A DNA stretch of 43,763 bases from Candidatus Mediterraneibacter merdigallinarum. Lineage in GTDB: Bacteria; Bacillota; Clostridia; Lachnospirales; Lachnospiraceae. The DNA lies in contig DWZZ01000189.1 of NCBI GenBank assembly GCA_019117305.1, forward strand, positions 1-43,763, written 5' to 3'. Positions 1-9,453 of the stretch are shown piece after piece. Every line of letters starts with the position of its first letter. The stretch's first letter is position 1. Under the pieces are notes generated by a model that made no database searches, was not told the DNA's origin, and saw only the letters and a program-made list of their open reading frames with translations. The translations under genes were made by a program, and so were the position numbers.

Positions 1-1
1 C

Positions 2-721
2 CCCAATCTGATTTTGCAGCTGCATCGGGATTTGTATTCTTACTCTCAGAAAGCTGCTGGTGGAAGTTATAAAAACACTGATAATGTCATTGCTGAAACA
101 GATGCAGAAGAAAATCAAAAGGTACGGTTTATTCCGGTTCCGGCATTTCAGACCGCAGAAGCGATGGAGGAACTTTGCAGAGATTTTTGGGAAGCCTGGG
201 AAGCTGATCATATTGATAAACTTCTTCTGATTCCCATGTTTATTTTGGATTTTCTCTGTATCCATCCTTTTAATGACGGGAATGGACGAATGAGCCGCCT
301 GCTGACTCTTCTGCTCTTCTATAAAGCCGGATATATTGTCGGGAAGTACGTCAGTATGGAAATGCTGATTGAAAAAACCAAAGAAACCTATTATGAAGCA
401 TTGCAGGCAAGTTCAACCGGTTGGCATGAAAATGAGAACAGCTACGAACCTTTTGTAAAATATTATCTTGGTATTACGCTGAAAGCATACAATGAATTTG
501 AAAGCCGTGTGGAGCATTTGAAAAACCGCACACTTTCCAAGCCGGAGCGAATCCGATCCATGATTGACCAGAAGGTCGGAAAAATCACGAAAAAGGAAAT
601 CCTGGATGCCTGCCCTGACATCAGTAAAACAACGGTAGAACGTACTTTGACGGAGTTGGTAAAGAGTGGTTACATCGCCAAAGTCGGTTCGGGACCGGCT
701 ACCGGTTATGTCAGAATCTAA
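2..721 (+). CDS. Fic family protein, 5' end outside window
   Basis: Fic motif HPFNDGNGRMSR; frame is open to the window edge upstream of the track start (PNLILQLHRDLYSYS...); C-terminal HTH-like segment. Confidence 0.9.
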   Translation, partial: PNLILQLHRDLYSYSQKAAGGSYKNTDNVIAETDAEENQKVRFIPVPAFQTAEAMEELCRDFWEAWEADHIDKLLLIPMFILDFLCIHPFNDGNGRMSRLLTLLLFYKAGYIVGKYVSMEMLIEKTKETYYEALQASSTGWHENENSYEPFVKYYLGITLKAYNEFESRVEHLKNRTLSKPERIRSMIDQKVGKITKKEILDACPDISKTTVERTLTELVKSGYIAKVGSGPATGYVRI

Positions 722-736
722 GTTATAGAAATATTT

Positions 737-775
737 ATCTCCGTCATTGATTGATAAAATGACGGAGATATTTTA
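737..775 (+). terminator. intrinsic terminator after fic
   Basis: ATCTCCGTCATT / AATGACGGAGAT perfect 12-bp stem followed by ATTTTATAT. Confidence 0.7.
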
Positions 776-889
776 TATATGAGGCAGATACCTCTGTTAC
801 ATAGCAGTTGTAGATTTTGGAATATAGATATTTTTACATAGTTTTCAGATTAAATAAGCGTGTAGTAAGATTACAAAATTTAAAAAATG

Positions 890-918
890 TTGAAGCCGAT
901 ATCGGCTAATAATATTCT
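890..918 (+). promoter_or_regulatory. putative promoter with 14-bp palindrome in the spacer
   Basis: TTGAAG (890-895), 17-nt spacer, TATTCT (913-918); perfect palindrome AGCCGATATCGGCT 894-907. Confidence 0.4.
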
Positions 919-941
919 GTTAAGTAGAGAAGGTGAATGGA

Positions 942-1124
942 GTGAAGCGTTTATATACAATAGATCAGGTTTCAGAATTAACAGGAATCAACAAGCGAAC
1001 GCTTAAGTATTATATTGAACGGGATATGATCAGTCCTTCTGACAAAAAAGGAGAAGGTGGCAAACTTCAAAAAAGAATAAATGACCGGTATTATGAAGTT
1101 AAGCCGCAGGGCTTGGCTTCATAA
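942..1124 (+). pseudogene. MerR-family regulator N-terminal fragment
   Basis: KRLYTIDQVSELTGINKRTLKYYIERDMISPSDKKGEG is a MerR HTH start; stops after about 60 aa with no effector domain; RBS GAAGGTGA before GTG at 942. Confidence 0.5.
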
Positions 1125-1289
1125 TTACATAGGAAAAGGAGTGGTTCGATGGAACGAAAAACCGACTGTTCTTTTTCTATGCCCGCAGCCTGAAAGGATC
1201 AGAACGGTACAGAAATTTTCAAAAACTTTTCCTGATTTTTACAAATAGAAGTGCATAGTTTTAATATTCTCCATGTATGATGAAGAAAA

Positions 1290-1306
1290 TTCCAGGGGCC
1301 CTGGAA
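1290..1306. repeat. 17-nt perfect palindrome TTCCAGGGGCCCTGGAA
   Basis: TTCCAGGG-G-CCCTGGAA, about 45 nt upstream of the 1351 start codon. Confidence 0.6.
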
Positions 1307-1350
1307 AAAAGATAGCAAAACACTAATTCATCAGAAAAGAGGAATATATT

Positions 1351-1878
1351 ATGAAGAAGAAAATTTTAGCTGCATTTCTTGCTGCTGTATCCTGTATGGC
1401 AATGTCTGTTACTGCTATGGCGGCAGAGAGCACTCAGGAAATTTCAGCAGTGCTGACAGCAGATCCGACTTATACTGTGACAATTCCGGCTACTGTTAAC
1501 ATGGGAAATGACGGAACAACAGTAGATGTAACAGCATCTGATGTTGAAAACCTTGCAGACGGACAGAAGATTTCCGTAACGATTGCCGGAACAAATTATT
1601 ACAGAAATCAGCTGGTTCTGGAAGCAGACAGGGACCTTGTTGACGTCAACCATGCCCGTACTCTTCGTTACCAGATCATTTCCGAAGATGGTGAAGTGAT
1701 TGAGACAACAGGCCAGGATACTGCTACCGGAAGTGAAGTTGTTTCTTTTACCGGAAATGAGACGAAACAGTATCAGATCAAACCGGTTATTGTGGATGCA
1801 AATAAGGACAGACTTGTAACCGGTGTTCCTTACACAGGAAGCATTACTTTTGGAATCGAACTCGCAGATGCAGAGTAA
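1351..1878 (+). CDS. exported protein, beta-rich (WxL/pilin-like composition), function unknown
   Basis: Signal peptide MKKKILAAFLAAVSCMAMSVTAMAA; RBS AGAGGA upstream. Confidence 0.75.
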   Translation: MKKKILAAFLAAVSCMAMSVTAMAAESTQEISAVLTADPTYTVTIPATVNMGNDGTTVDVTASDVENLADGQKISVTIAGTNYYRNQLVLEADRDLVDVNHARTLRYQIISEDGEVIETTGQDTATGSEVVSFTGNETKQYQIKPVIVDANKDRLVTGVPYTGSITFGIELADAE

Positions 1879-2084
1879 TTCAGAGTAAGCGGATTACAGT
1901 GATTGGAAAGAATCAGTATATAAGCATTTCAGCATCCAGTCTGTCGCTCCCTGCTGTCGTTTTACGGCCGAAGAGAGCGTCAGGCTGGAACTGTATGTAC
2001 AGGCGGAGAGAGAAAAACATATCCCTGCAGGTGTTGGTATATCAGGAACCAAAGAAAATATTAGGAAAGAAGAGAATGTAATTT

Positions 2085-2585
2085 ATGCAGAAACAGACAG
2101 GAATGAAAAAAATTCTGGTGATCTTAATCATAGCATTGATCCTACTTGCGGCGGCAGTGATCCTGTGGATGGTTTTGAGGGATAAAGACAATGGAAGAAA
2201 CTCTGCGGGAATCGTAGTATCCGATGAAGCCGTGGAATGGAATAAAGACCTTGAAGATACTTCAGGGGGACAGCCGGGAATTAAAATCCCCGGTTATGGG
2301 GACATTACCGTGAACAGCGGTTCTACAACATGGGAGATCACACTTCTGAATCCTGAAGGAAATGACTGCTATTTCCAGTATGCCATTACGATTGATGATT
2401 CGGATACCCCGATTTATGAATCCGATCTGATCGAGCCGGGGAAAGCAATCACTGAATTTGAGGTGTCAGAACCTCTGGAAGCAGGAGATTATGAGATCCA
2501 TCTGAATATTTCCGCATTCACCATGGATGAAAGTCTGACTGCTTTAAACGGAGCGGATGTGAAGGCTGTTCTGCATGTGATCTGA
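2085..2585 (+). CDS. membrane-anchored extracellular protein
   Basis: N-terminal TM ILVILIIALILLAAAVILWMVL then acidic beta-rich ectodomain. Confidence 0.7.
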   Translation: MQKQTGMKKILVILIIALILLAAAVILWMVLRDKDNGRNSAGIVVSDEAVEWNKDLEDTSGGQPGIKIPGYGDITVNSGSTTWEITLLNPEGNDCYFQYAITIDDSDTPIYESDLIEPGKAITEFEVSEPLEAGDYEIHLNISAFTMDESLTALNGADVKAVLHVI

Positions 2586-2648
2586 AAAGAGTTCGATGAA
2601 GGATGAACGTTATTGTTCTTAGAAGAAAAATGAATATCAATTATAGTG

Positions 2649-2684
2649 AATTACTCCAACTCGCAAAGGGCTGGAGTAATTTTA
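2649..2684 (+). terminator. intrinsic terminator
   Basis: AATTACTCCA ... TGGAGTAATT perfect stem followed by TT-rich tail. Confidence 0.6.
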
Positions 2685-2861
2685 ATTATGTGAAATTTAT
2701 GATATTTTTCATTTTTCAATATTTTTTGAAAAAACTTGACATTCAGTTATTATATAAGTACAATAACATGATTTAGTTCTTCTAAATGGGCGGATGGGGA
2801 AAAGAGAAAGAAGATATATATTATTTATTACCTGGATGATGAAGATACAAATGCAGGTTAT

Positions 2862-3155
2862 ATGTACTTAAAAAGGAGAAAAAATAACGGGTATTCATTC
2901 GAAGAAAGAAAACTATCACAGAACGTGGATGATAAACTTGAAGAAATACTTGAATACGAACAAGGATGGAATATGATTAAAGATGAATATCTTAAAATAA
3001 AGAACAGGAATAAAGATCCTCATAAAAAATCATTTATTCTTTATCTGGAAAGCATTCATAATGTGTATAATCATATAAACCAATACAAAGAAAAAGAACG
3101 ACTGAGACGGGCATTTATCCCGTCAAACAGTTGGTATGGATTAATAATAAGATAA
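2862..3155 (+). CDS. hypothetical protein
   Basis: Open frame of 97 aa, charged composition; no recognised family. Confidence 0.35.
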   Translation: MYLKRRKNNGYSFEERKLSQNVDDKLEEILEYEQGWNMIKDEYLKIKNRNKDPHKKSFILYLESIHNVYNHINQYKEKERLRRAFIPSNSWYGLIIR

Positions 3156-3232
3156 TTATCGTATTAATGATATATTTACTCAGAAGTTCTTTTACACCCG
3201 AAATAGAAAATCAATTGGAGAGGGAAAATCTT

Positions 3233-3655
3233 ATGAAAAAGTCAACAATTCTTTTATTAACAGCCATCCTTATACTGTCTTTCTCAGCCTGCGCCGGACC
3301 GGATTCCCCGGCGGAATCTGCCTCCGGAACAGCCGATACCGTTTCGTCCGATGATCCGGAGGAGGAAACAACAGAGCGTGTAAAGATAACGATGGACTAT
3401 AAGGGCGAGGATCAGTTAGAGGAGCGGGATGTACTGGCGTTTACAGAATTAGATCAGCGGGCGGTTATGGGGATTGCTACGTCCAACAGTGATGTTAGGA
3501 CTCTGAACATTCCGCCGGGAAATTATGTTCTTCTTTCAAGTACTTTAGGTGCGCTGGAATTCAAAATCGAAGAGGATGATCAGCAAATAATCGTACACGC
3601 AGATTATGAATCCGGAAAATTAAGTATAGAAAAGAAAAACGAAGAAAATAACTGA
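3233..3655 (+). CDS. small lipoprotein
   Basis: MKKSTILLLTAILILSFSACAG lipobox; RBS GGAGAGG before ATG 3233 (track start at 3131 is too far upstream). Confidence 0.75.
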   Translation: MKKSTILLLTAILILSFSACAGPDSPAESASGTADTVSSDDPEEETTERVKITMDYKGEDQLEERDVLAFTELDQRAVMGIATSNSDVRTLNIPPGNYVLLSSTLGALEFKIEEDDQQIIVHADYESGKLSIEKKNEENN

Positions 3656-3675
3656 TACTTTATCCAGTGTTAAAT

Positions 3676-3693
3676 TTGTGATAATTTTCACAA
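3676..3693. promoter_or_regulatory. Rex-like operator
   Basis: TTGTGATAATTTTCACAA; one mismatch to Rex consensus TTGTGAAWWWWTTCACAA. Confidence 0.4.
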
Positions 3694-3698
3694 AAAGA

Positions 3699-3727
3699 TT
3701 GAAACAACTGGAATAATATGGTAGTAT
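3699..3727 (+). promoter_or_regulatory. putative promoter
   Basis: TTGAAA (3699-3704), 17-nt spacer, TAGTAT (3722-3727). Confidence 0.4.
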
Positions 3728-3755
3728 TTCCAATGGACTTATTGAGACATCAAAG

Positions 3756-3785
3756 GGGCTGACTGGTTACCGGTTGGCCCTTTTT
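3756..3785 (+). terminator. intrinsic terminator
   Basis: GGGCTGACTGG-TTA-CCGGTTGGCCC, 11 pairs allowing G-U, then TTTTT. Confidence 0.7.
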
Positions 3786-3904
3786 CTGTTGTCAGAAGTG
3801 GTTTTTATTCTATCGGCATCAATCAGGGTTTTACTTCATATTTTGAATGAAAAATGCTCCGGCAGCAGAAAGGGAAGCATTTGTAAGTTCAAAGGAGTGA
3901 AAGA

Positions 3905-6900
3905 ATGAAACGATTGAAAAGAAATCAGATGAAAAAACCGTTCCGGTTTCTGGCGGGGCTGCTTTCTCTGATCCTGGTTGTGTCATTATTCCCGCAGGGA
4001 TTAAGGACAGTACAGGCAGCAGGAAATGTTCTGGAAACCGACGGCGGGAAAATCACATGGGATTTTGGGGACGGAAGTTCTCCTATCTACACCGACGGAC
4101 AGGATGGATCCCTGAGTGCAGAAGGAATGCTGGCTCTTAACAGCGGCGGGCACGGAGCGGATATCGGAAATGATACAGTATTTACCCTTACAGTGCCCGC
4201 GGGCCGGACGACAGTATCGTTTGGCATCTGCGCCTACGGGTCTTCTATGGCTGTAGTAAAAGCAAACGGGCAGATTATTGCGGAAGATCTGCCTCTGAAC
4301 GGAGCTCTTGAAGACGGAGCGGAAACTTCTGTCAGTTATACATCTGACGCAGAGGCGGTTATTACTGTTGAGGTAACCGGAAACGGTTATATTCATCATA
4401 TTTCGGCAGAAACAATTACGCCGCCCCGGACAGCGGTGGTCAGTGGAAGTGTTTCCGCGGCTTCAGGATCAGAAGATCCGGCAGACAGGCAGACCCTTCT
4501 GTTTACGGATGAGTCAGGTTCAGAAGTTGAGACGGTGATCAATGAAGGCGCGTACAGCGTATCTCTTCCTGTAGGTCATGCATATACCGTATCATTTGAA
4601 AATTCTGATGTTTATGAGGTGACAGAGGGAAGCACAGTTGATCTGACAGATGCAGAAAACGGAGATGAAGCGGTAAATGATATTACCTACCGTATTATCT
4701 GGGATCTGTCAAAAGATTTTCATTTTACAATCGGCAATACCGTGTTCACCGTATCACCGGGGGAGTCCTCTTCCGCTGATTTTACGGTGACGGCAGAAGG
4801 CGGAGACGGGCGGACAGAACTGGCAACGCCGGAGACAGCCATCATATGGGCGGATCTGGAAGGCGGAGGACTGGGAACGCTTATGCAGGATACCCTGGAA
4901 GATGTAAGTGAAAATGTCTCCTATACCATTGACGGCAACACTGTCACATTTACATATAACGATGCAGATACGTCTCCCCTCTCTTACACCGTACAGGTAA
5001 AAGACAACAGCGCATTGGGAAATCCCCATGCCAACGGCCGGACCATTACCTATGATTTCGGTGACGGCAGCATTGTATCTGAGCTTTATACAGGCAATTA
5101 CTCTATTACAGGAGGAGACTCTGTCAGCTCACCGGACGGCCTGGTTACTCTTACAGGAAATAACCGGATCCGGTACAACGGATCACACGGCATTATGATC
5201 GGAAACGGCGATCAGGTCAGCGTAAAAGTCGCGGGAAATGCAGAAATTGTAATGGAACTCTGCGCATACACGGCTGATGGAAGTATGCTGAATGCTGAGG
5301 TGACAGACGGAAACGGAGCAGTCACTCCGGAATCTGTTTCCGCGAAAGCGGCGGCAGACGGGAATACAGAAGTATTCACCTATACCGGAGAGGCGGCGAC
5401 TCTGACCTTTACCTATGAAGGAAGCGGGTCCGGATATCTTCACACCATGTCAGTAACAAATGAGATGGAAGAGACGGAAGTCAATCCCCAGGATGCAATG
5501 CCGGAGATAAAGGACTTTGGTACGCCGGACAGCATGACAGTTTCAGCTGCAGGGCAGCGTCTTACTCTTACACAGACAGGCGGAAGCCTGCCGACCGGAG
5601 GCGCGCTTTCGGAAAATGTGGGATATTATGGATTTGATCTGACCTCTGACAGAAACCGGCTGGAGGCGGATGTAACAGTAAATTCCTGCGGCTCATCTTC
5701 CTCAAAGGGTGTGTTTTTCGGTGCGTTTGACGGAACCAATATTGAGACGGCGGCAATCCGCAACACCACAAATCTGAGAGGCGTATATTCCGATGAAACC
5801 GGGGAAATCGGCGCAGGGCGGATGAATGATACAATTGCGGCAGGAAGTACGGTTCATTTTACTGCGGAGAGAACGGAGGACGGACTGACCATTACAGCAG
5901 TGCCCGAGACCGGACAGCGTTTTGTTATGCTCAGTTCTGACAGTGACGCGCTCTTTGCCGAAAATGGAGAGGAGACGGAGATTTCCTTCGGATTTATTCT
6001 GGCCGACGCATCGGTTACTGTTACAAATATGAAATATTATGATGCAGACGGCACGCTTTTATACGATCAGAATGACTGCTATGAACCCATCGGAACAGAA
6101 CCGGTTGTTTCATCTGTACAGGCAGTCGTGGCAGATACAAGGGACGCCATCAATGTTACCTGGAACAGCAGAGAACCGGCTGACGGGGACGGAAGGTATG
6201 TGATTCAGGTAAGAAAAGATGGTGGAGAGTGGGAAGATGCTGCGGAAACAACAGCCACATCCTGGCTGTACCGGACAGATGAGGCCGGGCAGTATCAGTT
6301 CCGTGTAGGAGGAAAACTTGGAAATGAAGGAGAAGTCACATACTGTGATGAACTTTCGGAAATTGTAGATTTTCTTCCGGCGCTTCCCACTCCGGTGCTC
6401 AGTTTGACCGCAGGTGAGAATTCCATTGATCTTTCCTGGACAGATTCGGAAGGAGCGACCGCGTATGAAGTGTACAGATATTCTTCTGATGAGGGCGCAG
6501 AGAATTCGAAGCTGATTTACAGTACAGAAGCGGCTACCGGTACAGCTTATACGGATACAGACGTAACACCGGAAGTGCCCTATTACTATTATGTCATTGC
6601 CCGTGCGTATGCAGACGGTCAGGAGGTTAATTCCAGCAATCCGTCCCGGACCGTATGGGCCATGGCGTCTGCAGGCCACACAGGGGATTATGTATATGAG
6701 GATGAGGCAGCAGAGATTACAGTTACCGATTGTCCCCAGGGGACAATATTCCGGGAGACAGCAGTTCTGGCAGGAACAGTTGACCGCGCAGGCGTAATCA
6801 GAGCGTCTGTAAACGGAGGAACGGCTTCGGAGCAGGCAGTAAATGCAGGCGGAAACTTCCGTTTCAGTCTGACAGCGGCGGAAGGCAGAAATAATGCAGA

Positions 6901-8296
6901 GCTGATCTTTACCGATGAAAACGGGAAAGAGACCCGTCTTGTCTATACATTTGTATATCTGACAAATTACGATATGGTTGTAGACGCTTCCTACACCGGG
7001 GAAGACGGAGCGCTGATAAACGGTCTTCCTACCTACAGTACGGTTCAGGCGGCGGTGGATGCCGTTCCGGCAGACAATGCCGAAAGACAGGTTATTTATA
7101 TAAAATCCGGTGATTACAAGGAACGCCTTGTCGTGAATACGCCCTATATTTCACTGATCGGCGAGGACAGCGACAGCGTACGCATCCACTGCTATCCGGC
7201 AGAACTGTATCCGGAAGATGCAGGATACGAGGCTGGAGGAGACATGTCCAAACGGTGCGCAACCTATATTATGAGCGGAGCGACAGGATTTTCGGCGGAG
7301 AATCTTACATTCGCAAATGATTACGATTATTCCACACCGGACGGAAAGAGCAACAAATCCGCGGACGCGCTCCGGTGTGACGCGGACGGCGCATCCTTTG
7401 TAAATGTAACCATTTCAGGCGTGCAGGATACTCTTTACATGCATGCCGGTAACCAGTATTACAGGAATTGCCGGATTGAGGGTCTGATTGACTTTATTTA
7501 TTCCGGTGATGACGCCAGAGCGCTGTTCGAGGACTGCGAACTTGTATTTGTCTATGAAGAGACGCACCCGGAGGGCGGATATGTATGTGCGCCGAGAACA
7601 GCGGCAGACGCTCCTTACGGACTGATTTTTAATGACTGCGTAATCACGTCGGAAGAGGGATGTGTGGACGGCACATACCGTCTGGCAAGGCCGTGGGGAC
7701 CGGACGCATGTATCTACTGGATCGGCTGCTATATGGGCAGCGCCATAGATAAAGATGAGCCATATGCGGATATGAGCGGCAATCTGCATACAGAAGCCAG
7801 ATTCTATGAATGCGGTTCCTATGGTCCGGGATATGCGGTCAATGCTGACAGAAGACAGATATCACCGTCTGCAGCCGAAGCGCTGCTGGCAGATCTGGGA
7901 TGGAATCCCTGTGAGGCATCCCAGGCAATCAGCAAGTCCTATGTTGGCGATATTGTGACAGAAGTGCCGGAAGAACCGGAAGAGCCGCCGACAGAGGAAC
8001 CGGACGAACCGGTTACGCCTCCCGCAGAGGATCCTTCTCAGGAGCCTTCCGATCCGTCAGGAGAAGGCGGCGGAACTGATACGGAAGTCAGGCCGGGAGA
8101 TAACGGCGTGTCCGGGGATAAGGAAACAGAAGGATCTGCCGGCAGCGACGGACAGAAATCAGAGGAACTGACGGCTGATCCTGTAGATACCGGAGACCAT
8201 ACCAATATAGCGCTGTGGAGTACAGTACTGGTTTTTGCAGGCGCTGCCGGAGCGTCGGCCGTTGTTATCAGGAGAAGAGGACGTCAGTCCAGATAA
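3905..8296 (+). CDS. cell-surface pectinesterase (CE8-like) with duplicated N-terminal modules, FN3-like domains and C-terminal anchor
   Basis: Signal peptide; pectinesterase motifs GVQDTLYMHAG, DFIYSGDDA, YRLARPWGP; FN3-like PTPVLSLTAGENSIDLSW; Pro/Glu-rich linker, VDTGD, TM and RRRGRQSR tail. Confidence 0.9.
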   Translation: MKRLKRNQMKKPFRFLAGLLSLILVVSLFPQGLRTVQAAGNVLETDGGKITWDFGDGSSPIYTDGQDGSLSAEGMLALNSGGHGADIGNDTVFTLTVPAGRTTVSFGICAYGSSMAVVKANGQIIAEDLPLNGALEDGAETSVSYTSDAEAVITVEVTGNGYIHHISAETITPPRTAVVSGSVSAASGSEDPADRQTLLFTDESGSEVETVINEGAYSVSLPVGHAYTVSFENSDVYEVTEGSTVDLTDAENGDEAVNDITYRIIWDLSKDFHFTIGNTVFTVSPGESSSADFTVTAEGGDGRTELATPETAIIWADLEGGGLGTLMQDTLEDVSENVSYTIDGNTVTFTYNDADTSPLSYTVQVKDNSALGNPHANGRTITYDFGDGSIVSELYTGNYSITGGDSVSSPDGLVTLTGNNRIRYNGSHGIMIGNGDQVSVKVAGNAEIVMELCAYTADGSMLNAEVTDGNGAVTPESVSAKAAADGNTEVFTYTGEAATLTFTYEGSGSGYLHTMSVTNEMEETEVNPQDAMPEIKDFGTPDSMTVSAAGQRLTLTQTGGSLPTGGALSENVGYYGFDLTSDRNRLEADVTVNSCGSSSSKGVFFGAFDGTNIETAAIRNTTNLRGVYSDETGEIGAGRMNDTIAAGSTVHFTAERTEDGLTITAVPETGQRFVMLSSDSDALFAENGEETEISFGFILADASVTVTNMKYYDADGTLLYDQNDCYEPIGTEPVVSSVQAVVADTRDAINVTWNSREPADGDGRYVIQVRKDGGEWEDAAETTATSWLYRTDEAGQYQFRVGGKLGNEGEVTYCDELSEIVDFLPALPTPVLSLTAGENSIDLSWTDSEGATAYEVYRYSSDEGAENSKLIYSTEAATGTAYTDTDVTPEVPYYYYVIARAYADGQEVNSSNPSRTVWAMASAGHTGDYVYEDEAAEITVTDCPQGTIFRETAVLAGTVDRAGVIRASVNGGTASEQAVNAGGNFRFSLTAAEGRNNAELIFTDENGKETRLVYTFVYLTNYDMVVDASYTGEDGALINGLPTYSTVQAAVDAVPADNAERQVIYIKSGDYKERLVVNTPYISLIGEDSDSVRIHCYPAELYPEDAGYEAGGDMSKRCATYIMSGATGFSAENLTFANDYDYSTPDGKSNKSADALRCDADGASFVNVTISGVQDTLYMHAGNQYYRNCRIEGLIDFIYSGDDARALFEDCELVFVYEETHPEGGYVCAPRTAADAPYGLIFNDCVITSEEGCVDGTYRLARPWGPDACIYWIGCYMGSAIDKDEPYADMSGNLHTEARFYECGSYGPGYAVNADRRQISPSAAEALLADLGWNPCEASQAISKSYVGDIVTEVPEEPEEPPTEEPDEPVTPPAEDPSQEPSDPSGEGGGTDTEVRPGDNGVSGDKETEGSAGSDGQKSEELTADPVDTGDHTNIALWSTVLVFAGAAGASAVVIRRRGRQSR

Positions 8297-8343
8297 AAGA
8301 ATAAAACCGATTGAAACAGCTGCGGACTGTGACCGGTTATTTG

Positions 8344-8374
8344 AAAAGGTGTCCTTTTTATGGGACACCTTTTT
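8344..8374. terminator. bidirectional-type intrinsic terminator
   Basis: AAAAGGTGTCC ... GGACACCTTTTT. Confidence 0.8.
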
Positions 8375-8434
8375 GTCATAAATGCCGTCATCTGTGTTAT
8401 ACTGACATTATCGTACAGGGAGAGGAAACAGGTT

Positions 8435-9424
8435 ATGGCAAAAGGCGCGAACCAGAAATTCAAATTATACTGTCTGGCGCAGATTATGCTGGAGAATACA
8501 GACGATGAACACTATCTTACCATGCCGGAGATTCTGTCCGCGCTTGAGCGGCAGGGAATCAGCGCTGCCCGCAAAAGTGTTTATGAAGATCTGAGAGATC
8601 TGGAGCATCTTGGAATCGAGGTGGAAGGGGAGACTGTGGGAAAAGGGTATCATTACCATGTTGTAAACCGTCCTTTTGAACTGCCGGAGCTGAAGCTGCT
8701 GGTGGACGCCATCCAGTCTTCCAGATTTATTACAGAGAGAAAGACAAACGCTCTGATCAGAAAGCTGGAAAAGCTGGTCAGCAGATATGAGGCTACAAAA
8801 CTGCAGCGCCAGGTCTATGTGTCCGGAAGAATCAAAACCATGAACGAGAGCATTTATTACACGATTGACGCCATCCACAATGCAATTGCGGAAAACCGGA
8901 AAATAAAATTTCAGTATTTTCAGTGGAATGTGAAAAAGGAGATGGAGCTCCGGCATAACGGCGCGTATTATCATATCAGTCCCTGGGGACTTTCCTGGGA
9001 CAATGAAAATTATTATCTGGTGGGATATGATTCCGATGCGGGAATGATCAAACATTACCGGGTTGACAAGATGCTGCACATCCGCATGTCGGATGAGTCC
9101 AGGGAGGGAAAAGAATATTTTCAAAAGCCGGATATGGCGGATTATACAAAGAAAAGTTTCGGCATGTTCGGAGGCAGAGAGCGGCAGGTGAAACTTTTCG
9201 TGGAAAACCGCCTGGCCGGGGTGATTATCGACCGGTTCGGAAAAGATGTGCTGCTGATTCCCGCGGATGGGGAACATTTTACGGTAAATGTAAATGTCCG
9301 TGTCAGCAGTCAGTTTCTTGGCTGGATCTTTTCTCTTGGCGAAGGCGTAAAGATTACCGGGCCGGAGGATGTTGTGGAGCAGATGCGTGAAGAAACAGAA
9401 CGGCTGATCCGGCAGTATAAGTAA
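8435..9424 (+). CDS. WYL-domain transcriptional regulator with N-terminal HTH
   Basis: MAKGANQKFKLYCLAQIML...MPEILSALERQGISAARKSVYEDLRDLEHLGIEV HTH; WYL-type SPWGLSWDNENYYLVGYD; track start at 8360 lies inside the terminator hairpin. Confidence 0.88.
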   Translation: MAKGANQKFKLYCLAQIMLENTDDEHYLTMPEILSALERQGISAARKSVYEDLRDLEHLGIEVEGETVGKGYHYHVVNRPFELPELKLLVDAIQSSRFITERKTNALIRKLEKLVSRYEATKLQRQVYVSGRIKTMNESIYYTIDAIHNAIAENRKIKFQYFQWNVKKEMELRHNGAYYHISPWGLSWDNENYYLVGYDSDAGMIKHYRVDKMLHIRMSDESREGKEYFQKPDMADYTKKSFGMFGGRERQVKLFVENRLAGVIIDRFGKDVLLIPADGEHFTVNVNVRVSSQFLGWIFSLGEGVKITGPEDVVEQMREETERLIRQYK

Positions 9425-9453
9425 GAGAATAAACGTGTAAGGAGGAATGCATC

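Noticed and set aside
2-721. Considered Fic protein as a toxin-antitoxin module
   Set aside because: No antitoxin visible and upstream sequence is outside the window
1899-2081. 60-aa ORF between the two exported proteins
   Set aside because: No RBS, odd composition, no family; treated as intergenic
8465-9277. Minus-strand 270-aa ORF opposite the WYL regulator
   Set aside because: Shadow ORF; WYL and HTH motifs support the plus strand
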